Shown here: in pieces, positions 14,001 through 28,369 of the stretch | How the letters are laid out: each line of letters opens with the position of its first letter | How positions within the stretch are numbered: position 1 is the stretch's first letter | DNA from: Marthasterias glacialis | Lineage: Eukaryota; Echinodermata; Asteroidea; Forcipulatida; Asteriidae | NCBI GenBank assembly: GCA_911728455.2 | Contig: OU452224.1 | Coordinates: 28,512,187 to 28,576,186, forward strand | Length of the DNA: 64,000 nucleotides | Direction of reading: 5' to 3' | Made by a program: the position numbers and the translations under genes | The notes under the pieces: model-generated | Databases searched by the model: none | What the model saw: only the letters and a program-made list of their open reading frames with translations | What the model was told of the DNA's origin: nothing

Positions 14001-15585
14001 TGTGCACTATTTGGTTTTATATTTATACATTTTGCTTATGAATGTGACGTCACGGAGCACAGTTTTTTTAAGACACTGATAATGCATGGAACGGTCTACA
14101 GCACACAGAATTACTCTTTAGTTAGCTTCAAAATGAAAGTAGACTATATCTTTTAAAATAGGTAATGACATATTATAGTATGTATATATTTATATATGTA
14201 TATATATTATAGCAATAATATATAATTTTTTTTATAAATGACATTATATTAACCTCTTTCATATAGGTTTTTCTTTTCCCGGAAGGGCAAAATTATGGAT
14301 GTTCATCATAGCGCAGTCATTTTGTTTTACTTCAATCTATATTATGATACGTAACCACAACGAGGCTGAAAGGAATTAGACTGATCCCTTTATACACTGA
14401 GCATTCAAACTCCACACATGGCCTACAGAGAATATGACCATGATAAATGAGCCATGAACAAACAGAGAAAGTTACCACCCCGTGTATGTTATTGAGCTTT
14501 TGCAACTCATATAGGTATATAGTGTCACATGACATAAGAATCTATCTTCGGTGGCCCCGTGATTTAAAAGCAGTTGTTTAATTAACACAGAGCGATGTAT
14601 AGCAATATATTTTTTTGTGCATTATAAGTTATTTTGTTTACAACTCTAAGCTTAGTTTGAAGACACATGGAAAGCGTGCCATATCCTTTATGTTTCTACT
14701 TGACCATATACACTGCTACTGTTTAATTAGTGTCAGCGTTAACCATTGGCGAAAGAGCTACCGGTATATTAACTCTCTGGTAAACACCAGACTACGGTAT
14801 GAGTTCGACGAAGGGTAAAGCTGAAATTAATTGCTCCAATTCGAGTTGCAAGACGTGCATTATTTAGGTTACGATTATTACCATTGCAAGCCACTAACAT
14901 AAACATGAAATGTTGTACTATATACAGCATACAAAAACGTAATCATTAAATACTCCATGTTTGTTCCAATAAGTAGGAATGACATATTAAAACTATATAG
15001 AATACTACATACTCTTTATCGTTGGTCTACAACTTGTTATTTTGATTGCACATTCAAATGGATAACATTCTGTCGCCAAAAGCACCAACCCCTTCAGATA
15101 GCTTGCTTACAACGTGGCAATTCCTGCACTTTGCTTCATATTGATTTTCTTCGACTGGATAACGATTTTTCCTATCTCCAAATAGAAAATTAAAGCGAAG
15201 TAACAAAATATCGAGAAAAATATGTGTATAATATACGAACACGAACGACACATCAATATCTAGAACTTTACAACAACTAAACAAACTTGTTCAATATTCC
15301 AAATAAGGAAAATTGATTGATGTGTTTTCAATATATACTGAAAGGAAACTTTAAACCTTCTAAAATTGACGTCCTAGGATTGTTAGCAAGAATCAGTTCA
15401 CAGTTAAACTATTGAATTTACATGAAAAAAGAAATGTTTGTTTTTCCTATACACATTTCCTAATCTTATTTTATCACAATAATGGGAAGTCTAAGGTTAT
15501 TACGAGTATTTACTTTTACTGTCTAAATTAATGCAATTAACCAGAGCCGCATTGAATAATAACATATTCATACAAAGTTAAAGAG
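8042..15585. other. No gene recognised; AT-rich intergenic or intronic DNA
   Basis: No frame carries a recognisable protein, and no tRNA or rRNA gene is seen. The short frames at 10783-11094 (both strands) lie in a locally more GC-rich patch but match nothing I recognise. A TA-rich microsatellite lies at about 14171-14240. Confidence 0.4.
14171..14240. repeat. TA-rich microsatellite
   Basis: Imperfect run of TA and TATG units, with strong AT content extending to about 14235. Slippage-type simple repeat. Confidence 0.5.
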
Positions 15586-16980
15586 TTAGACATTTCTATT
15601 GCGGAGGCGTCTAATCATATTGACTAGAGGAGTACACATGAGACATCTAAAACATGGTTGAAGTAAGCGAGTCAATCGCCGCACCTCCCTCTGGCAGTCA
15701 TTTCTAAACTGTCTATTTGCAAGTACATAAATGAATGGGTTACCTGCGTTATTAATTAATAGAAGATGAGATGCCGTTTTGAAAAATGTTAGTAAAGATT
15801 TATTGGGTTGAACAATGACAAGATTGTAATAAATATTGATTGAAGCTAAGCACATGTAGGGAATCCACGTCACGAAGAACACGATGGTAGTTATCAGAAG
15901 CATTCTAGTCGTCTTGTTCTGCATCTTAACGGCAATACTTTTAGTTGATTTGGCTCTCTCACTTGGCGACCGCTGTCTCTTCGAAGATCGGTTTGTTTCC
16001 GACTGTGAGGTACCACACCCTGATATCTGAGGAGAAATAGGAACTTTAAGATTTTCACTCACCGCACTTGATGATGTTTCTTGTATGTCAGGAGAAAGTG
16101 AGGAATATGCCGGAGGGCCTTGGGCATTCACGGGTCCCTCATTTGTACCACTATTAAGGTTACGATAAACCACTGAGTGCGTGTTATCTTTAAGATTCAC
16201 GATTTCCAAATCACTTGGAGATGATGTCGGGCATGATTTGGAATGTAACTGCATGTCTGTCTGTCCGTGGTTCACATCCTGTTGTGTACATTGCTCGGTA
16301 ACGGGACTCAGTCTACTGACATCTCTTGTTGTAGTTAAAGATGATACTTCAGTTTGTCCAGCTACTGATACGGAGTTCTCTACAGCTGCAGTAACACCGG
16401 TGAAGCGTCCCCACTTGGTCCGCACTTTGGTGCGGTACAAAACAGCTTTATAGACACAAACATAAAAGATGGTTACAAGTAGAAGAGAGACGATGTAGGT
16501 TGATAAAGAAAGACAGTGTTTCGACAGACGGACTTGTAATGTTGGAGTGAAGTACATCATTATACTTGGTACAGTCATTGGTAATGACACGATGCAACAA
16601 CAAAGAGCAACAGCTTGCGCTCCAAAGTACGTCAACAGTCTAGTATGTGGCCTGCATACAGCATCATAACGATCGAATGCAATTGCTGCAGTCAAAATAG
16701 TCGAGCTATAAACAGTAGTGTAAGTTACAATGAAATAAATGATTTCAATCCAGACTGTAGGATATTCTCCTGTCACAACAAATACCATGTTGATTCCAAC
16801 AAATACAGGTCTCAATAGACATGCAATAAGGTCCATGGACGCCAATGCCATAATGAAAACATTGGTACTAGTCTTGCGGGTTTTCTTGACAAAAACTTGC
16901 AAGATAAGAAGGTTTCCCGGTACGCCGATTAGAAAAACAAGAAGATGAAAGCTGCATATGATCGGGAAAGATGCATCCAT
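15586..16980 (-). CDS. Rhodopsin-family (class A) G protein-coupled receptor, orphan
   Basis: A single-exon frame of 464 residues encodes a seven-helix receptor acting at the plasma membrane. Visible class A landmarks are GN in TM1 (N23), D50 in TM2 (ASMDL), DRY at 103-105 after TM3, FFVTWIP in TM6 (W372) and NPFIY in TM7 (N414). A basic tail follows with clustered cysteines (QPCFRCLMC) that could be palmitoylated. The third intracellular loop is long, about 170 residues, polar and Ser/Thr-rich, with a basic patch before TM6. The extracellular N-terminus is only a few residues with no N-glycosylation site. No cysteine sits 25 residues before the DRY arginine, where the usual disulfide partner lies (Glu instead), although C156 is present in loop 2. 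The start is the first in-frame ATG and leaves TM1 complete. Ligand unknown; intronless orphan GPCRs are typical of lineage-specific expansions in echinoderms and cephalochordates. Confidence 0.9.
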   Translation of the reverse strand: MDASFPIICSFHLLVFLIGVPGNLLILQVFVKKTRKTSTNVFIMALASMDLIACLLRPVFVGINMVFVVTGEYPTVWIEIIYFIVTYTTVYSSTILTAAIAFDRYDAVCRPHTRLLTYFGAQAVALCCCIVSLPMTVPSIMMYFTPTLQVRLSKHCLSLSTYIVSLLLVTIFYVCVYKAVLYRTKVRTKWGRFTGVTAAVENSVSVAGQTEVSSLTTTRDVSRLSPVTEQCTQQDVNHGQTDMQLHSKSCPTSSPSDLEIVNLKDNTHSVVYRNLNSGTNEGPVNAQGPPAYSSLSPDIQETSSSAVSENLKVPISPQISGCGTSQSETNRSSKRQRSPSERAKSTKSIAVKMQNKTTRMLLITTIVFFVTWIPYMCLASINIYYNLVIVQPNKSLLTFFKTASHLLLINNAGNPFIYVLANRQFRNDCQREVRRLTRLLQPCFRCLMCTPLVNMIRRLRNRNV

Positions 16981-19900
16981 GATGTAAGTAACTTCGGAGT
17001 CTAAAATGACAGAGATGCGGGCTGCGTCAGTACAGATTTCTGTAGCAGTAAACCAACATTTACGTTAAGGGTGTAGGTTGGGTCGGATGTGAAAACAAAA
17101 CACCCCACTCGTCCATCAAACCAGTCTGAGTTCTATGCAGTAAACGCAGCGGTACTTGACTATAAGTGTAGTTTGAACTGACTCTACATTTCTCATCACA
17201 GCAGCTTGGATCAATCATGAAGCGTGTGTGGAATCTGGAAAACTTTCATGAATGTCACATCTCGATGACAGGTCTGTTCAATGATGAACAAAACATAAGG
17301 ATGGAGAAGAATCGGGAAAGTTGTTGAATCTCTCGTATCTGTATCAACTATAGGTAAGGAAACACCATGGTGTGACTTGTTTGCTGCAGTGTGCAAAATG
17401 TTGAACTGACACTGTCAACTTCTCTGTTAGGAGAACGCCTAGCAATCCATCAGTAGAGATGTACCCATTGACACCATATAAGCCCACTGCTCTTTTCATT
17501 TGTCATAGAGTTCCCTTGTCGCTGGCCTTTTAGTGAATTTGCTATGCGAGTGGTTCGCCACGCAATAACGTGTCTCATTTACCAGTGCGCAGAATCAGCC
17601 AGCCTTCCCCGGGGTCGCTCAGCCTTCAGATCAACCGGTAAGATGGATCACTATAGACCTTGTTCAAATTAGCACAGCGCTGACTTACCCTAACCTTTGT
17701 AACAAGCTTCAACCTATTACGTATAACAAATCCATAATACTAATTGATGTTTTGTTTTTTTATAATAAATTGCATTATTTTGCTGAAGAAGTATGATTAT
17801 TATTATTTTTATATTTAAGGATTATTATAACAGTTTACTTCCATTTTGCTTTCTAGCTTCTTTTTATTCAGGATTTACAGCGGATTAGAGAAATAGGCCT
17901 ATAGTGTTCGCTTTGTCATCCTACGTACATTCATAAGTATATTTAATTAATCTAATTGCTGAGATGTGAGTTGTGAGTGTTAACCCAAGTGGAAAAGGCG
18001 ATCAAATTTACTTGCTTTCACACTGCCTGGTGGGTGATGAAGTGAGCGGATTCATGGCACGTGAACTTGTAAAACCTGCAATTATTTTAGTCACTGAGTG
18101 ACATATTGAAATTAGCGTTCGTGACTACATGAAGATTCATATCAGTTTCTTCTATTCAGTAAACCATGCAGGTGACAACAGAAATATCCCATTCACTCAA
18201 ATTCTGTAGATGTTTATTCGCCGTTAGGGTTTCCGATGGACAGAGATACTCTTCGTATGTACATATCAACTACTGAAGAGTTCAAACACATTACAGTCAA
18301 TAGCACTGCGCTCAGAATTATCTGTTAGATTTTCTGGCTGGGGTATGGAATTATGTTTAGAAATATCTTTAAAAAAATCCTTTGGGCAAGCAAATCCAAA
18401 TTATGCACCTGCATCACATAATATTGAGTCAGAGTAAAGTACTGTCCAAACTAACTTATACAATGAAATATTTGGTTTCATGCTTTTGTTCAAAGTACTT
18501 TGGATTAGTGTAAGTTAAAGTGATATTTGAGAGTTGTTATGTGGTTGAGTGTGGTTGTAATGCACCAGTGTAGCATGATCGGTAATTCAGGTGCGCATTC
18601 ACGTTGGATACCAGCAGGTGCGCTGTCCATGTCCAATCCACCGTTACAGTAAATCCTAACCACATCAATAATCTTTCTAATTCAGTGAGCTCGAGCTTGA
18701 ATCTGCTCCCTTCTGTCCTTAGATTACTGCTGATCAAACTAACTTTCCATTACTCGATCGATTTACCAGCTCTTATTTCCTTATTCTTCTGCATTTAAAG
18801 AAAGAAATGCTTGCCGTGGAATCTTAAACCAATGCCGTATTCTGTTTTGCTAGTGTTGTAATTGATGTAGTTCAAGCATATCTTAATGGTCACTGTAGAC
18901 CTACAAACAGAGATCATAGCTCGTCTTTTTCGATTGTTAGTTTGCAACAACTAAAACACTCTCTGTAATGTTTTATTGATGTTCTTTGTTCTGTTCTGGT
19001 TTATGCAAACTTATTAATAACAAACCGACACATGCATGACTTCACAGTTATATTAAGCTTCAACACAGTTAATATCCCTGAACTTTTAACCAATCACCGA
19101 CACTGTGCTAACCGCTGCAACTTTAACATGCTCCGAGTAGTTGTTTCCACACATTGTTACTCATAACTTATGAGCGAATTATTTTATACTCAAGAGACAA
19201 TAAGAACTTCTTTTATTGGAGCACAAGTAGCTACTATGGGATGATGAACTTCCTTTTTAATAGTTTGACCATTAAATCTAGTGACACATTATTGATGAGG
19301 CGGAACAAACTTACAGTGACATTTCATTAATTTTATTGAATGACAGCTGTGGCTTTACATTTCCGTGTTCAACGGCCGTAAATGCATGGAGCTCGATAAA
19401 AGCTGGCATTCTCTGCTTGACATTTCAATTTAATATTTGTCAAAAATTTTCTTTGACGAGTAATACGATTTTTGTATCAACGTGTCTCTTGGCGACTGTC
19501 AACTACATGCGCTGAAGTGGACCCTTGTCCACAATGTCAAATCTACTGTTCACTTGGGTTTGTTCTGCAACGGAAATTAATGGCGAGTGCACGCGGTTTG
19601 TATGTATTTGCCAACAGGGAGTTGCAATGACGTCTTTACTGATCCAAACTTCATCCACCAATAGCGAGTCTTTTTTATATCAAGGTGGGTTTGATGGCCA
19701 GTAGCTTAGGTCGACCTAGTTATAGGATTAATGTTGTCAACACGGTCTCTATGGTTACGGTTTCCCCTTTTTTTTCTTGCACTTTTCCTCTTAGTGGTCT
19801 GGCACTCTTCATTTTATCCTCCTTCTACAACTACGTGCTGTCAGAAAAAGAAGTGTTCACTTAAGGTGACGTGCCGTTTCCGAACGCAAACTGTCAGGTG

Positions 19901-22900
19901 CCCATATGTCATCATTGGAGTTCAGCAAATTACCGTACTTCGTCATCTGATCAATGGGTTCTCACGTCGCGAAACACGGCGGGAAATTGCCTTCATATAT
20001 ACCGAGCAACTGGGGAGTGGCGATCAAACAAAACTATATTCCCTTGGTCATAAACACGGACACGGTAGACAAACATGCCCAGACATTATGTTAAATTATT
20101 GTTTGGACTGTGTTGGTGTTTAAAAAAGTATTAAACAAAAAATACAAAAGTCAATGTTCGTAATGTTGGTTTTTTTTCCCGTTGCGATTGTAATGGTATT
20201 GCACGTTTTCTTCACCACACTGTCTTGCATTGAGTATCAAAGAATGATGCAACATTAACTTTGGAGTTAAACTCATACACGTCATAGTCCCTATATTTAA
20301 TGATGTTATTTTATCTTTTAAATAAATAATTTAGCTTAAAATATCACAATGAACGCTCATGTGATAAAGAAGTTACGTGAAAATAACGTTATATTCTCGA
20401 ACAGTTAAAACCCCTTACTCCATTAGATATAGAATCAATTTTAATGTTTTGTTGCCGTTCGTTGTTGAATTATTATAATATCGTTTACATAGAGTCTTAT
20501 GAAAATTATAAGAATAATCTGTTTCAAATTTGTCAGTTTCTCCGTGACCAAGTCAGGCGGACTATAATCGTCAAGATTCTAATCTTTTCACGTTATGAGA
20601 CTTGCGTCGGCTTTTGATATCAGATAGCCTTATCACATGTCATAAAGATAAAATATCGTGAATAGAAAATTGAAAATGATTGATGACATTTGAAAGGATT
20701 GGATGGAAATGAAATGATTGCTACAGGTGATATGCCATCGTTCCCGGTTCATGCATACCGTAGTCAAAGTAAACGCACTTTGGTTAAAAGGGGGTAAGAG
20801 TTTAATCGACCCGTGATTAAGCTTAAGACGGTACTCAGCTCGATTTCATCTTGAACTACCAGTATTATTATGACACGAATCTTTTAAGTTCATGAACGAG
20901 TAAATTGTGGTGTTTATCACAGCATCTTGTCTTCACTTCTTATTATCATTCAATCTGCATGGGGAGAAACCTATTTTGATACTGAGTGGAAAGAATCCTT
21001 GCTTGTTTTAAGGGTATTTGTGAAACGACAGGGCGCATGGATATATGCACCTTGTTATAAAAGCGTGTGGGGGATGATGGTGTGAGACCACAGAGAGTGG
21101 AGTTTTAGCCTAACGCCTCCTCGTGGTGATTACGTAGTCCAGAATTGACAATCTCGGAGAATTCTTTACAGTCGAGCAGCTGCAACAACAAAATTTAACA
21201 CTAAAGTGTGCTCATTCGCGCCGGTATCTTGTACACCACACTCCTTATATCCTGAAATCCTGGAACGAGCGCTAAGATGTTAATATGAAAACTCTCAAAC
21301 ACTGTGGTTGTTTGGCGAGAATGCTTTGTTGTTGATAAGAGTGTTTTTTTACTCCTTCACAAGTCAATTACCTTTCCAGTAATCTTCGCGCCTGCCCAGC
21401 AGAATGTTGTAATCAAAGTAAAAACATAGTGAACTGGACAGACGTTCAGATAAGCACGTACGCCATGCAGAAAGGAACATCATTCATATTTCAACAGAGA
21501 ATCAGGGTGAAGTTTTTTTTATATTGAATCAAGAGACTGTGTGCCCACTCAACTAGCCACAAGAATAAACCGTCGCACTTGGAGAAAACAATCATCTGGG
21601 TACAACATTTTGGCACGGAAATTCTCTTAGTGTTTCAGTATATCCTTTGGGGTCTGCCTTCGGATGTAGCAATTAACATCCGAAGCTTGTCTACATTATA
21701 GGGTCCCCCATTTCTAGATTCTACCTCTCTCTACACAGTTCTGATTTACCCCCCCCCCTCTCTCTCTCTACGTTTTTATGTAATTTGCAACAAAGGAGTC
21801 GATTAAGTTTCTTTTAAGGACTCTTTAAATAATCTGGAAGGGGACATCACCCCTTATCCTGAAGCAAAAGCACTCTTCTTATTTACATGACATTTAAAAA
21901 GCTCCCAGTCAAATGCTATCCTCTAAAGATGAAGCGTATCCACGGGCCAGTTCCCGTGATAGAGCAGTTGAGAGAGGTTAGTACATGATTGAGACCTTAA
22001 GAGACCCAATTTACCAATTTAATTCAACTTGTAGGTCCATAATGCGAGTAGCACAAGTCCTTCGGGCTACCAAACGTGTCCATCCCTACTTACATACTGC
22101 AATGTTTTTAACGAGAAGTTTTGTCGATTTGTTTCCTCAAGGAGCAGGCTTCAATGCTTTCTTATAAAATATCCCCTCTGGCAAAATGCCTTGGGACGTA
22201 AGGACAGGTTTTGCCATTAGCTAAGTCAATTAATTGTTGTGATGCTAAACAAGTGAAAGAAAAAAGTGTTGAAGTCCAAGAAATACTCCCTGGACTTTAT
22301 ACGCCTTCGACCATAATGTCACGAGATTGTGCTAAAGTAAATTCACTTTGTTTAATTTAGGAAATATTGCACTTCAAACCTAATCAATAGCAATTTGATT
22401 TTCTTTATCAAACTTACTCCATTGCCATTAAATCTATATATATATATATTTTTTCATATTTTGATGATAAACACATTTATACCATGTCCCTCGTTCCCTG
22501 AATAGTACATTGAAAGGGAAACACATCCTGGGTTATTTATTCAACTATGAAATATAAGTACTGATGTCAGGATACTGTGCACCTTTGTATTGCGCGTGTG
22601 TTGCCTGAATGTCAACCACAACGACACAAAATCAACACCACTCTATGAAGACAAAGCCGCGTGGTTTTCTTGCTATGTTAATAATAAGGAAGATTCTTCT
22701 GATTTCTTTTTAAAGTTGTTTGTGTATATAAATTAATAAAATATTGATGACTTATAATTTGGACAAATAATACTAAACTAAAACTGGAAAGAAACAATGT
22801 TTTAACAGGTGTGGACCACTGTCACAAAAATGCATTTTATTTTATTTCTTGACACGTTATTTGAGTGTAGACGTCATGTATGTTTTTTTTTAATTCACGA

Positions 22901-25069
22901 AGGGGACAATCAAGCAAGCATCTGATTGATACTATCATTGCTTAATTTTTTCTCATGTCAAAAAAGATGGATTTGTAGACGCTACTTGACAAGTTTACAA
23001 ATCAACGGTATGCTGAAAATGAAATCCATTTGTTGGAATGATTTTATCATTCCAAATGAAGCTGATTGGAAAGGACTGAGCGTGGACAGCATAGTACTAG
23101 GTATTCTTCTATACCTGCCTTGAAGCGACGAAAGGGTGTTTCTCCTGTTTTGTTATGGTGATGACTATAGGGACCCAAGGGGTATGACCAACCAGCGCAA
23201 ACACCGTGAAAATTCCCAGTTGAGGGATATCCACACTAATTGGATGTGAATCTGAACGATATACACAGGAGAGGCACTCTGACACCTCCATGGACACTCT
23301 ACCTAAATCACATTAAATTACTCCCTGTCAGTCACTACCAATTCAGTTACAATTCCAATCAAATTATTTGTGATTATTTTATTTTTTAGACATACAACAC
23401 TTTGTTGTTTTGTGAAATTGGTAATAATAAATAATAATGAGTCTCTATTTGGGGAACCAGTAGAAGATGATACATTTATTCTAATCAAAGTTTAATTTCA
23501 GATTACCTTCCGACCCTTAACCACTAGCAATATATCTTGAAGTTAATACACATCTAGATCATCAGACTGAGTGAGCTTGTTCTATAATTCAGAGAGTTAG
23601 CAAGGATGATTTTTGCTTTCTTGAAGCTCATCCACAGACTGTTTATTATTCTTGACGGTGACTTTATAGATGCAGAGAGAAAAGACGGGCTACACCCAGC
23701 GGGAGACCAAGGTTTACAGAATGAAGTGTTTGGATGAAGCATGGATGAATGTCCCATCCCTACGGTCACCATCAGGTGCTACGATTCAACGATAAACTAG
23801 AAATGTTTGATAAAGTCTGGTTAATCCGGTAAATCTTCAATCTGCAACTAATCCTCTTGGACTTGATGCTTGAAGTCAAGTTAAATCGCATCGAAGCATG
23901 GGCATGAATTTGTCTTAATCCTGTCTCCATCTTGGACTATGATTCCACGTGGATGTTATCAGCTGTAGATTGCTGCATAGTAGTTCAAGGAGTTTAAAGT
24001 TTAGTACTGACTAGGCAGCGAGTATCACCTCTATATAGCAAGCCTATGTACACTGAAGTAACTTCAGATATTTACCATGTTGCCTCGATTGTTTCCATAT
24101 TCACAGTGACATTGTTATAATTCTGTTGTACTTACTTGCATTACTAAAATGGAACCAGGCCATTATTCTTCCCTCCAGCCTCGATTTGGTTACACTGTTT
24201 CACCGTGATGGTTTCAGGTGGTCAGCTTTTATAAAAACAATAAATGTCACACAGCCGCTTAGATTAATTTACAGTCGTGTTGAGGATTTATTCTTCATTT
24301 TAATTAATTTATAAAGCTGATGATGTTATTCATCGGTTCATTGTTAACCTTTCAATGCTGTTAATGTTTATCTTTCACCAACAATAAATACGATCATGAC
24401 CCTTGGTAAAAAGAATAGGGCCTACTGCTTGAATGACAGGATAACAGGATGTGGGATATAGACGATGAATAATTTATTACCATAATTGTCAGTTTAAAAT
24501 TGACTTTACATTTAGAAATCTCAATAATAATATGAAGATGACGTCCTATTTCAAAGCAATCGCTTGACTCATGAAATCCAACTGCTGTTTTGAATGTGGT
24601 CTCATATAGTTTACACAGAAACATACAACGCCTGACAGCCAGGTTCATTTTAACTCATGACCTCTACAAGCAACTGTTTCCCGTAAACATTGCTGCTCAT
24701 CTGGAAGTATTGTCAGCAGAAATAAGACAAGTTTACGAGCAACATCAAACACTGCTTCGCTATCTATGGCAGACCTTCAATGCTGCAAATTTGCAACACA
24801 AAATCAACCTAATACGTGAAAATATGTTAACTGAACCGTTTACCTGATACGACAAAATTGCATAAAAATTAATGGTTAAATGACGAATTTGCAACATGAT
24901 CCGATTTTAGCAAGACTTAACCCTCTATATAATAATAACAATAACAATTTGGGAGGCCAATTAACCTTACTCACAGCTGAGAAGCTGAATTGCGAAAGAC
25001 GGCTACACATGTTCGAGCTGCAGGCATTCAAGGGTGCCTTTGGTAGCCAACCACATCAACCCATATATT
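16981..25069. other. No gene recognised
   Basis: Upstream of the receptor there is no in-frame extension that looks coding. Open frames at 19731-20123, 22926-23123, 23554-23772 and 24590-25071 have no domain I can name. The 24590-24847 frame has a protein-like composition, but no homology or exon structure could be established by eye. A C-run followed by TC repeats lies at 21749-21769 and a short TA run near 22435. Confidence 0.4.
21749..21769. repeat. Poly-C / (TC)n simple repeat
   Basis: A run of ten C residues directly followed by TC dinucleotides. Simple-sequence tract, no further meaning seen. Confidence 0.7.
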
Positions 25070-25264
25070 GACCACGGAGCACAGCCTGAGATCGAAAGTG
25101 TTTGTTTTTTTCCGGAGGGAAGACAATCGGATGGCCGGAGAAAAACCCTTGTGGCACAAGAGAGAACCAACGCACAACTCTATTCACATATGGCCCTAGT
25201 CAGGACTCGAACCAGAGACACGTTAGTGAGAGGTGAGCGCCTTCTCACGCCAACCATGCCACCC
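25070..25264 (-). mobile_element. tRNA-derived SINE, minus orientation
   Basis: Read on the minus strand from about 25264, the sequence begins GGGTGGCATGGTTGGCG (A-box-like) and has a pol III B box, GGTTCGAGTCC, at 25203-25213. The body continues through a pyrimidine-rich segment towards 25070. An intact B box about 50 bp into an element that continues past the tRNA part is the signature of a SINE rather than a tRNA gene. The exact 3' end is uncertain. Confidence 0.55.
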
Positions 25265-28200
25265 AATATTCTCATCGTTCTACACAGAATGACCCAGAGT
25301 GTTTTACAATATCCTTGTGCGAAATGTTTACGTTTTGAATTCATCTTTTACATCGATCATAACTACTTGTCTAGTTGCCGTTGGCATTGGCACCATTTTA
25401 TAAATTTTTAAATTTCAAACTGTCTATATATCAGGAGTGAATATAGTAGTCGCCTTGATTAGAAATTACACCTTCATGAAGATTACTCATAATGATTTAC
25501 GTGTACACAACCTTGATTTAAGTATGTCATTTGTTACGAATTGCATAATTATTAAGTCATCTTAAAACGTATTAATTTTGGATTGTGCCATGTCCGCAAA
25601 ACGCTGATACATCTTCTTCTGTGTGTATTTGGTGTTATAGATCGTTTCAGTTACTTCGACTCGGGTTTCATCTGTGCAGGCAAGACGTCCTGTGAAAATA
25701 AACAGAGAATCAATGTACTGTCACAGGACAAAGTCAGACTTAATCATAGCATTAATAATGATACGCTGGTGATGAATGATCCTAAAGGCAATGGTAATGA
25801 ACCACGAACAAGTATCTAAACATCCCAATCACAATAACAAGAAGGTCTGAGTGTAGGTATCACGTGTTAGCTATACACAAACCGTCAGCTCAAATAAAAC
25901 ACTCTATTCCATCATGGACAACTCTACTAAAGTATTCCAAACATCGACCATTCGCTTTTACACTGTGCTTGGCGGTTTCTTTGAAGTTTCTTTACTTTCT
26001 AAATGTCTCAATAATAGAATATAACTTCATTTGACACGGCTTGGAAGTAGTCCTTCTGGCGAAAAGATCACAGTACTTGCATATACATAGGGATTGCGAT
26101 TTGCTTGATGTTGGAGTTTCTATGTATGGCTTGTAACAGACCATGGGCACGAAGAACACCTGCGAGTCAACTACAATTCGTTTACTGAAAATTTCGGGAT
26201 ATAGTTCATGTACTTCTCTTGAGCATATACTTGGTTAAACTGAAATATTATTGCAATTTCTTGACAAGAATTTTGTGAACCTTCAGTGAACTATATTAAT
26301 GTGGAAGTGTTGTAAACAGTCATCGGTCAAAATCTTCACGTTTATAATATTCGGATTAATTAAAAACAAAATGTTGGCATAGTAATAGGACTACATTCAC
26401 TTCAATTGTCTAGACGTCACTAATCATATGATTCAAAAAATAAATAAATGTGATCATATATCTTTATCATTCAAAACAGTCGCCCCATTCACCATAAAAA
26501 ACAACAAAACCAGTTTACCAAGGTTGTATTGCTTTGATAGATTTTGGTGTTAATTTAAATTATGCCCCTGAGTAAAAGCAGTGAAAAGAGATCCGCGGAA
26601 GAGACAATTTGCCCAGGTACGTTATTTCAGCTCGAACAGGTCTAAAAAAGAAATGCCTGTTTTATGGTCAACTTTACAAGACCATCTTGACAGCCAGTCC
26701 CGCCTTAGTTATACAATGTTCAAAGGGCTGATTAGATTGTCGGCAGAACACATGGCGTGTGAAATTAGAAATTTACTGCAGGCCTGATTGAAAACGTGGT
26801 TATGACCAATCTAGAAAACAATGTTCCGTCCTTCATGCATGATTTGACGAGCTCTTTGACGCAACAAAAGTGCTATCATAGCTGCGATGAACAAAGATGA
26901 ATCCCAAAGGGTTGTTTTGGTGGAGCAAAGTCTATGACATCATGAAGCTAATTCCGAAGTTTAGGATCAAATAACGGTGCTGTCTGTCTTCGGGGTTGGA
27001 CCGAAAGTTAACCTGACCACTGCCTAAAGATAAAAGGATAATTAAGTCTACCGCGTGGACTGTCCTAGAGGTTTGAATGTCCTAGTCAAATGATCACGTG
27101 TAACAATGAGTCACGTGGTACAAGACGTCAATGCATACGGGGTGGTAATGCGACGAACCTGTAATCATCAGAACACCCCGTGTTACTTCTCAGACTTCTT
27201 TCATCAGGTCAAAATGGTTAATATTGGCCACTTGACTGTACGTTGAGTGATTTTATAATCTGTTGGAAATGTCAGTGTGGCGAAGTGTCCGTATTTTGTA
27301 GCCACACTGGTCACTGTAAGTCAAGAGTGCTATTGACTTAATTACAATCTCAGAAGAGGCAATTACGAACAAGTCTTATCACTTCAAGATTCAGAGAAAG
27401 ATCTGAAGATGACGTTTTCTCCAAACGAAATGATAGTCGGGTCTTCGTTACGTTTGAGTATAGCTAATAACACATTAAATATCTTGACTATTAATGTGAA
27501 TATTTTTTCACTGATTCTTGTTGACTCTTTCAAATTCATCTACGGACATAGCCATTAGACTCGAGTGTTTTTGCAAAATTTGTACGGGCTTGATATCGAT
27601 ATTGCTTAGCGAAGTTAATCATAATTTTATTTGTGTGAGAAACTTTCTGTAAGGAAATTGCGTTGGGATTCATTCCATATTTTTCTTACGGTATGATATT
27701 AAAATGTATACTTTATCGTTGCTCATTTTTCTGGATGATTTCAAACTATGATTTTATGATGAAATCAGTGCATACTTCTACTTGATCTTACTGAAGTTTA
27801 AGACAACTTGTACTCAATAGAGGCTCACAAAGCAGAGTTTTTAAGACACAAAAAACCATTTTCAATGTTTTTATCTCACGCACTGATGCCCATTAGGCAT
27901 CGCAAATAGACAAATCCAATCTTATTTCTTCTCTTATAAAAACCTTTGAAATGCCGAGATACGGAGTTGAACTCGGCATATCCTTTGTCGCAATCCTGTG
28001 GGGACTTATCTGTGTATTACTTGATTTATTTGGAGAGACTTGGGTAGACTTGGAGTAGAGCTGGATGTTAATGCAACCCACAATGTTAGAGCTCCCTTTT
28101 ATTTATTTTGCCATTAGGAATCTAGCAGCGAATGTTGTTGATGGTTTTAGTTTTAACAAGCACAGATGTCGGTCGATGGTAGGTCATGTAAATACGATAT

Positions 28201-28369
28201 AAGGTCAGAAGGCGAGATATCCGCATCTAATGTTATTTTCTTGGTTATTTTGAGCTTTCCCGCCAAGCCGCCAATGTCTAATTTGTAAGCATTTCTGTTT
28301 GAAGCAGTTCCACACTATCTTGATGTAATTACACGCACGGTTAGAGTCTCTCCCCATGTTTGGTAAAGA
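25265..28369. other. No gene recognised
   Basis: Short frames (25583-25819, 26581-26787, 27893-28081) show no domain and no exon context. No repeat structure seen. Confidence 0.4.

Noticed and set aside
23554..23772. Possible fragment of a transposon esterase-like domain (plus-strand DGLHPAGDQG)
   Set aside because: The similarity is only a few residues and stops occur on both sides.
24590..25071. Frames of 85 and 63 codons with protein-like composition
   Set aside because: No recognisable domain, no splice context, and a SINE follows; not enough to call a gene.
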